Assembly (NCBI GenBank): GCA_003260075.1 | Contig: QLIY01000645.1 | Coordinates: 2,981 to 66,980, forward strand | DNA length: 64,000 nucleotides | From: Phallusia mammillata | Lineage: Eukaryota; Chordata; Ascidiacea; Phlebobranchia; Ascidiidae | Direction: 5' to 3' | Shown here: positions 57,532 to 64,000 of the stretch, piece by piece | Layout of the letters: the number at the start of each line of letters is the position of its first letter | How positions within the stretch are numbered: the stretch's first letter is position 1 | Translations under genes and position numbers: made by a program | The notes under the pieces: generated by a model | What the model was told of the DNA's origin: nothing | What the model saw: only the letters and a program-made list of their open reading frames with translations | The model's database searches: none

Positions 57532-58113
57532 TCAGCAACATTTGCATGCATTATCACTGTTACGATTATTTCCCATCAATGGCGTCTGTTCATCACTTTG
57601 CTGTGCTGGTTTTGTTGGCTTTGAAGATTTAGAATTACTTGAAACCGTTATTTTTTGTGATGTTCCTGCTTCCTCTATGTTAGTTTCAGGTTGCTGACAA
57701 GCTTTATCCAAAACATTTTTGTCATCATTACTAGATTTTTGTTTCATTTTCTCAGCTTCGTCATTTACTTTTTGCAGACTTTTGAGAATATCCTCAAAAT
57801 CTTTTTCAAACTGATCACTTTCTAATCTTTTTTGATAATCTGGTGGATCTTTTGAATAAACAAGATTTTTGAATTTTTTTAAATTTGTTTTTGTTTTGTC
57901 AACAGAATCTAAAGTTTTTTGACGGATTTCTTGAAAAACTTCTTTCTCTCCCTTTCCCAGTTGTTTAAGACATCGTTTCAATTCATGTTTGTTTTTCTTC
58001 GTTGCGTCAAAGATTTTCCTAATTTCACTTTTCAACTTTTTGTACTCGACTTTGTCAAACTCAACTGAGTTTTTATCAACTTGAGAATTCAGCCCTTCAA
58101 TGTTCCCAGACAT
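57532..58113 (-). CDS. Intronless Habc-like helical protein, short paralogue
   Basis: 193 residues, ATG (MSGNIEGLNS) to TGA. Residues 15-127 align residue by residue with the 425-aa neighbour (FDKVEYKKLKSEIRK, NLVYSKDPPDYQKRLESDQF), so the two arose by duplication. Only one linker unit remains (about residues 131-185, ending DEQTPLMG). The tail is short: NACKCC. Beyond the TGA, the DNA still resembles the neighbour's Cys-rich end (CCTGTTGCAATAAA in both), so the long hydrophobic Cys tail was lost by an earlier stop, or gained in the other copy. The AATAAA now serves as a possible poly(A) signal. The function is unknown. Confidence 0.75.
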   Translation of the reverse strand: MSGNIEGLNSQVDKNSVEFDKVEYKKLKSEIRKIFDATKKNKHELKRCLKQLGKGEKEVFQEIRQKTLDSVDKTKTNLKKFKNLVYSKDPPDYQKRLESDQFEKDFEDILKSLQKVNDEAEKMKQKSSNDDKNVLDKACQQPETNIEEAGTSQKITVSSNSKSSKPTKPAQQSDEQTPLMGNNRNSDNACKCC

Positions 58114-58377
58114 TTTCGTAATTTAAAACATTTGATAGATAAAAAAGTACATGTGACCTGAAAAAATCCATTATTAATATTTTAAACAAATGCCAAACAA
58201 CACAGTGACGGGCCTTGATGCATATTTATATTCTTGTTAAAAATTTACAATTGTGTGTCTAAAATGCAACACCAGACTAGATAAGGTTACAGATGTGTTT
58301 CCAATGTTTTTGACATACAAATAATCATTTGCAATGTAAGAATGAAATTAGATCTGCTTTTGTTTTTACATATTTTT

Positions 58378-58379
<2 letters not shown>

Positions 58380-58417
<38 letters not shown>
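58380..58417 (+). repeat. Poly-G run of 38
   Basis: Directly upstream of the short Habc-like gene. No flanking duplication was recognised. Confidence 0.9.
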
Positions 58418-59913
58418 CTGACTCAACAAACTGTACAAAAAACAACATTTTTGGACTGATTCAAACCCCCTAAAATGTTTGAGCAGGAACTTGTTACTTC
58501 ACCAAAAGTACACAAAATGTTAGTCAATCATTAATGACAGGTCAAATAGTTTTACAAATAGGATTTATCGCTTCTAGTTAAATAGTTGTTATTACTTCAG
58601 TGTTTCCAACTTAATTCACATTCACCAAATGGTTTACATGAATTAGAAACCTCCTAATGACATACAAAAGTATTTTCCCTCACAAAATGGTTATTCTTTG
58701 AAAACAAAACACAGTATGAGGCCTCAAAAATTGATAAGCACTAGTTGAACTTGCAGTGGACATTATTATGCTGAAAATACATTCTGTCATTATTAACAAC
58801 CTAAGAAAAGAAAATACATTCTGTCACTGACATCAACCTTAGAAGAATTATTATAAAAAAAACTACGAAAGTAGTTCCTCAAAAAAAGCGGATGGGTGAT
58901 TCCCCTGTCAAGTCACCCTCCTGTCACAAAACAATTTACTTACAAAAACGTTTAAGTTTATTTCACTTATCCGCTAAAGGAACGACTCCCACAGCGTTTT
59001 GTTCGAACTAAGTCTCGTCTAAAATAGATTCGTATATTGTTTAGAAAAGTTACAAAAAAAATATTTCAATTTGTGAGCAACCCACTTCTTTTTGAAATAC
59101 GGTAGTTTGATTGACAGATAGACCGACCGTTCTGCCCGTGCCATTTTTAAGCTATCCGAACTGCATTGATTGACTCAAAGTAAAAAATACTGTGTCCAAT
59201 TCTTGTTTACAAACATGAGCAGTCAAGCATGGAAAAATCTCCGCATGAGTGGGTAAAGCGCTAAATATCCAGTGAAGCGAAAAGGTTTTTATTTATTCTT
59301 AAAAAATCAGTAATTACTAAATGTATGCGATACATTGTTGGTTAACGATTCTTGAATATTTTAAATGAATTTCTTTATACTTGTTGTAATTCTGTAGTAT
59401 CACGGGAATTTGGCGGCTGATTAAACTTGTGCTTGGGGCAATTTTGCCTTTTTGTGGTCAGTAAAGGTTGCAAGACGATCTCTGTTCAGTTAGGGTACAG
59501 TTTGTAAACGGTAGGAGTTGTGACAGTTACAAATAAACTTGTTAGCTTTTCTTTGTTACATTTTTGAGGCTATGTTTTAGCATTTGCATTCAGCGTGCAT
59601 CCTAATCCAACTGATTTACGGCTGTCAAGTTACATCACTTTGTTAGTGTTACATAAATATTCCAGTTAAGTTAAGTCAAGTCGTGTTGTTTCAATTTAAA
59701 TTTAGATCCATTTGCGTCTCGACAGTTTGCATAAGAACAGAACTAGATTAAATCACATTGCCAGTAGTGTCAGTGTAGCTTCACTAATTGACTTCGTAGC
59801 GCTTTATACGACTTAACTGGTCAAGAAGGTAGCAAGGCTACCAAAACAAGCGTCAAACGCACTTCAAATAAGCGTCGCTTTAACATAGTGGACAACGTGA
59901 AACAATGTACAAG

Positions 59914-60093
59914 CAGTGGCGGGATAAAAAAAAATTGTCAGCCGGTTCTGTCACAAAAGTCATATTTTTCAGCCGGTTTTGTTACAAAAAGTCCATTGAC
60001 AGTAACCAGTAATGCTAACCGGTTCGCTGATCTCATAGAATTTCGTGGGATGGTTTTATAGAACCGTTGCGAACCGGCTGAATCCCACCACTG
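59914..60093. mobile_element. hAT MITE, family CAGTGGTGGGATTCAGCC, intact copy 4
   Basis: Ends CAGTGGCGGGAT and GGCTGAATCCCACCACTG with an exact duplication TGTACAAG at 59906-59913 and 60094-60101. It is 180 bp and oriented opposite to copy 1. It sits about 100 bp before the ABCG start codon, so it may contribute to that promoter or 5' UTR. Confidence 0.92.
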
Positions 60094-60196
60094 TGTACAA
60101 GAAATACTTATAATACAAGTACGAAATAATCTTTCGTATACGTGTTGTTTTTGCAGTTTATTATTATTTTTTCTTTTTGTTCCTTTTCTTTTGTTG

Positions 60197-63100
60197 ATGG
60201 AGCTCGACAGCGCATCACGTGACTTACCCGCCATCGAAAACGAAACAACATCGAAAGAAACGAAACTCGATGACGTCAGCAACAACAACGTCACGGAGCC
60301 CCCGGCGACGTCATCAGTAATGGCTGACAAGCTGATGACGTCAACGCCTCATGTTTACGCCAACGTCATCAGCAGTGACGTAACGGTCGGAGATCTTTCA
60401 GCGCCAAGTCAGCGACGGTTCTCGGTCGGGGGACTTTCCAATATTCTTCCTCATATTCACGTGATCTCAGCTACACCACCTTGTGGCCAGCTTGCGTCAA
60501 ACACCGGATCATCCTGTCCAAGGTGTTTTGCATGAACTTTAAAAAACTTAATTTTAATTGTGACATACTTTATGGTCGGTCTTGTAAGAATATATATATA
60601 TATATACAGTACCACGAATGGGGATCTGTTGGGGTAATAGGAATATTCCCAGCACGTTTCCCCAGACTTGGACAACTATATAATTCTAGTTGTCTAGTTG
60701 GGCAAATTAGAGCAAAATGGCGGTAATTCTAGTTCTAATCTAATTTAGAATTATCGAGTCAGCTCGAATTCTAATTCTAATCTAATTTGCCAAAAAGGAG
60801 ATGCTCTAATTTTAATTCTAATCTAATTTGAAAAAACGAAAAAATCTAGTTGTCCAAGTCTGCGTTTCCCCGATCTATTAGAAGCAAATGGATAATTTTT
60901 ACGTACGCTCACTTTAAGCGTTTAGAGTTAGACGGTTGATTCGAAGTCGAAACGGCAAAATATTTTTTTTCTGGAGAAATTGCTAAACAGCTAAAGATTA
61001 ATCTGAGGCCAACAGAAAATGAAACCAGTGCCGGATTAAGGGTCTGCTGGCCTGTAGGCACATTTTATAGGGGGGGGGGATTGCTTCGAAGTCGAAACGG
61101 CAAAATATTTTTTTCTGGAGAAATTGATAAACAGCTAAAGATTAATCTGAGGCCAACAGAAAATGAAACCATTGCCGGATTAAGGGTCTGCTGGCCTGTA
61201 GGCACATTTTATAAGTGGCCCGAAAATTAAGGTTGCTAACTAAACAATTAGAATTATCAGTGTTGCCAAATCATTTAAAGTGGCCTAGATTTTTGACTGG
61301 CCTGTAAGCACGTGCCTACTTTGCCTAATGGTTAATCCAGCACTGAATAAAACCGCTCTTTGCAAGTATTTCGGGAGAGCGTTAGAACCCCTCACATTAC
61401 GTGCGAGCACCATGTGGTTGCAAACAACAAAATGAAAAACAGTGAAATTCATTTCTTTTCCTTTAGATCGGAGAGTGAACGCAATCTGACGACCAGGTCG
61501 ATTCGTGACGTTGTCGACGTCACAGAGGGCGTAACAATCAGCTATCATGACGTCACATACAGCGTAGATTCGATGCCGACTCCCATGGACGCTTTGAGAG
61601 ATTGCTGCTCTGATAGGTCAGCTTACGCCCCGCCCAGATCGCGGATTGGCTACAAACAGATACTGAAGGGTGTGAGGTAGGCGTGGCAAGCACGTGTTTA
61701 GTTTATCGTTTAGTTCAGTGATTCTTAACCTGTGTGCCGTGAGCGATTTCCAAGTATACCGGCGAAATATTCGCCTTTTCAGAGTCCAAACATCCTCTCG
61801 TGTTTTAAGACTTTATGACGAAATACTGGAGTGCATGGCAGCGTTTTAAAGCTCATATTTTAGTTATTGTTATGAAAAAAAACCTTATCCGTCAAAATAA
61901 AATTAAAAATTAACATTATTTGAACAACTTTTGTTAAGTTAACCTGTGAAGTGTGCTGCGGAAGGAAGTCATAGTTTTTTTAATGCGACGCAAGCTGAAA
62001 AAGTTTGAGAACCACTGGCATAGTTAGATTTAAATGTGATAAAAATTATTTTATGTTTTTAGTGGCATTTTTGAACCAGGCCTAAACGCGATTATGGGAC
62101 CGTCGGGCTGCGGCAAAACCTCGTGAGTTAGTGTTGTTTGTGTTTTGAATTAATTTGTTTTATGGAAATGTGAAGTAATGTCTAGGTCAGTATATTTGTT
62201 ATTTGCACCATAAAACATTGTGTGGAAAAATGCTTTGGAAAAATATTAACAAAATTGGCATAAAATTTGATTCAGTTAAACTCTTTAAATTGTTGCACAA
62301 ATCTGAAAAAAGACATATCGATCACGTGACATTTTCCAAGGTTACTCGAGATCATTTCCGGGCGCAAAGCGGAGAAAAAGTTTCGAGGCCTGCGATTGGT
62401 CAACGCTCGACCAATGAGAGACGACTTCTGCCAACAAACCGGATTCACTACCCAGGTTAGGGAGTTCCCCTGTGTTGGTATTTCCAACGTATTTTTTAAG
62501 GTGGCCTCGAACAAGCAATTCGTTTAATATAAAATAGTCATTTATTCCACTTGGGTGAGAAAACAGTTTGGGGTAATAAAATTTTAAGTAGGTTGGCCAA
62601 CAGTGTGATGGAAAGAAAAGCGGCTGTCAAACTTTTCATCTTAAAAGTTATTTTGAGTGTTTTTTTAATTTTTTTACCCCCAGCGATGAGTCAGCTTGGG
62701 GCTTGGTTGAGCTGGGATTCGAACCACTGCCCTTTCGATATTTCTAACTAACCGGCAATGTTTTAAATTTTCACCATTGCACTTCGGCCTTTTCGATTTC
62801 GTTATATCGCCGCGATACCAAGTAAACAAGTGAACAAAATGTACCGAGCAATGAAATGAGCTTTGTACCGAGCGTTAATGTGCCTTAATAAAGAAAAGAT
62901 AAGATTTTGAGGTGTTTTAAAATTGGATCCATTTTTTTGTAGGATGATGTGTTGAACCCAAACTTAACGGTGCGTGACCACATCTATTATTCGCTCATAC
63001 TACGACGACACGGCTCAATGAGCACGGGTGAGATGGAATTGCGATTGGAGGAAGTAATAAATGACCTGGGGTTAAAATCCTGTCAAAACGTAAAGGTAAC

Positions 63101-64000
63101 TGTAGGTCATTTATAATTTACGTTTAGTATTAATTAGACCATCTTTGTGTGTTTCACTAATTTGCTATTTTTTTAAGTTTTTGTTTTGTGTTAAAAAAGT
63201 AGACAAGAAAAAAGGTTGAACGCTTATAAGCCCAAAAAATAATTGGAATCTTACTAAAAGCTTTTCAAATTGTTTAAAAATGCTCTTCTCTCAGTTTTTT
63301 GTAAAATTATAAAAAAATGAAAAAATGATGATGTGTGGGACAAACTTGAAATAATTCATCCAAAAACTTTTTTTTTTTTGAAGCANATCCAAAAACTTTT
63401 TTTTTTTGAAGCAACAACGCAATACATTGTCAAAATTCCTGTTTGGATTAAGTAACACTATTACAAATAATGACTGAAGTCTTCTCCTTGTTGATCATGT
63501 GATTTGATTGGAGGTTGGTGATTGGTCGAGCCGAACTATATCAGGAGGCGAACGCAAACGAACTGCGATCGGGATGGAACTCGTTTCGTCACCCAAGATT
63601 CTGTACCTCGACGAACCGACAAGTAAGCTCGATTCGACGACGTCCAAACACTTAATCCGTTTGTTGAAAAGGTGAGGAATGGTGGCAAAAGTTAAACTTA
63701 CAATTATTAATATCTTTTCTAATAAATTTAAAAGCTTTAAGCTAATAATTTAGCTGGTGACCAAACGGCTTATGCCTTGTCACAGAAATCATTTTCGACC
63801 CATTTTTTTTATTGAAGTTTGCAAATTAAACTTGATGTCATTAATAAAATTTCGTCGACAAAAAGTTTATTGAAAATGATTTTTTATTTGTTAAAACTTT
63901 TTCGGAACAACATTTGCATTTCTTGTGTTATGACCCATGTAGTGTAAGTACTGATTTTTTAAGACGTATTACTTTTTGGAAATGTTGTTTTCAGTTTGGC
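60197..64000 (+). CDS. ABCG-family half transporter, 5' part (truncated by window end)
   Basis: Exons: 60197-60522 (donor AAG|GTGTTT weak), 61467-61676, 62063-62122, 62341-62455, 62943-63095, 63514-63671, and a last one opening at 63995. They join in frame for about 340 residues. Visible: Walker A GPSGCGKTS within GIFEPGLNAIMGPSGCGKTS, then SLLEIISGRK, a Q-loop TGFTTQDDVLNPNLTV, signature ISGGERKRTAIGMELV and Walker B KILYLDEPTS. The order and wording fit ABCG2/White-type proteins (nucleotide-binding domain first, membrane domain later, beyond the window). The segment after Walker B reads TSKLDS where the family usually has TTGLDS. The first exon encodes a Ser/Thr-rich tail in which several CRE-like octamers are translated (DDVS, SSDVTV). 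ABCG half transporters export lipids, pigments precursors or xenobiotics; the substrate cannot be told here. hAT elements lie in two introns. Confidence 0.88.
60589..60606. repeat. AT dinucleotide microsatellite
   Basis: About nine AT units in the first ABCG intron. Confidence 0.8.
61026..61345. mobile_element. hAT element (CAGTGCCGGATTAAGG type) with an internal assembly duplication
   Basis: Ends CAGTGCCGGATTAAGG and GGTTAATCCAGCACTG, flanks AATGAAAC (61018-61025) and AATAAAAC (61346-61353). Inside, ten Gs (61070-61079) are followed by a second, SNP-bearing copy of 60940-61069 that includes the left flank and left end again. The true element is therefore about 135 bp shorter. Confidence 0.8.
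61716..62017. mobile_element. hAT element (CAGTGATTCTTAACC type) in an ABCG intron
   Basis: Ends CAGTGATTCTTAACCTG and GTTTGAGAACCACTG. Flanks GTTTAGTT and GCATAGTT agree at 6 of 8. It is 302 bp, non-coding, and ends 45 bp before the Walker A exon. Confidence 0.75.
63358..63412. repeat. Short direct duplication around a single N
   Basis: CATCCAAAAACTTTTTT..GAAGCA is repeated on both sides of the N at 63386, in an ABCG intron. Confidence 0.75.

Larger units (their letters stand above)
58114..60196. other. Intergenic region between the Habc-like gene and ABCG
   Basis: Divergent arrangement: the minus-strand paralogue starts at 58113 and the plus-strand ABCG gene at 60197, so both promoters probably lie here. 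Contents seen: a G run (58380-58417) and a hAT MITE (59914-60093). No further gene is recognised. Confidence 0.5.

Overview
This 64 kb window is animal nuclear DNA, most likely from an ascidian tunicate of the Ciona type. The genes are built from short exons (about 45-330 nt) with GT..AG introns and code for metazoan families. The DNA is AT-rich and crowded with small non-autonomous transposons. One 16-base stretch on the minus strand (46274-46289) matches the Ciona intestinalis spliced-leader sequence as I remember it. The species itself is an inference.

Layout. 1-6673: no recognised gene; repeats, a hAT element and a perfect 27-bp inverted repeat. About 6674/8978-19875 (+): a MOK-type (RAGE/MAK-family) protein kinase in about 13 coding exons, with a Penelope-like remnant and hAT elements in its introns. 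20052-21742: short convergent intergenic region. 21743-33265 (-): a salt-inducible kinase (SIK, AMPK-related) that I could assemble in frame through 20 exons (about 1000 codons). 33266-42768: gene-free, with many CRE-like palindromes. 42769-53513 (-): a RIOX1/NO66-type JmjC ribosomal oxygenase, 16 exons, 755 codons in frame. 54280-55557 and 57532-58113 (-): two intronless tandem paralogues with a predicted syntaxin-Habc-like helical N-terminus, a variable number of linker repeats and a Cys-rich tail. 60197-64000 (+): the 5' part of an ABCG (White/ABCG2-like) half transporter, cut by the window edge.

The neighbours do not look like a functional cluster. MOK and SIK are convergent. SIK, RIOX1 and the two Habc-like genes lie in tandem on the minus strand, and ABCG diverges from them. 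SIK keeps its LKB1-type T-loop and several basic-Ser/Thr sites of the kind targeted by PKA.

Three observations stand out. First, the 8-mer TGACGTCA occurs about 35-40 times where about one is expected, and it also lies inside coding exons, where it writes Asp-Val-Thr or Val-Thr-Ser. Second, the Habc-like gene pair looks lineage-specific. Third, two different hAT elements sit at the identical target site in two copies of one host repeat. Separately, the assembly carries a clear artefact signature: 14 poly-G runs, all on the + strand, and four single Ns, most of them at junctions of direct, sometimes SNP-bearing, duplications. Several of these cut through genes.
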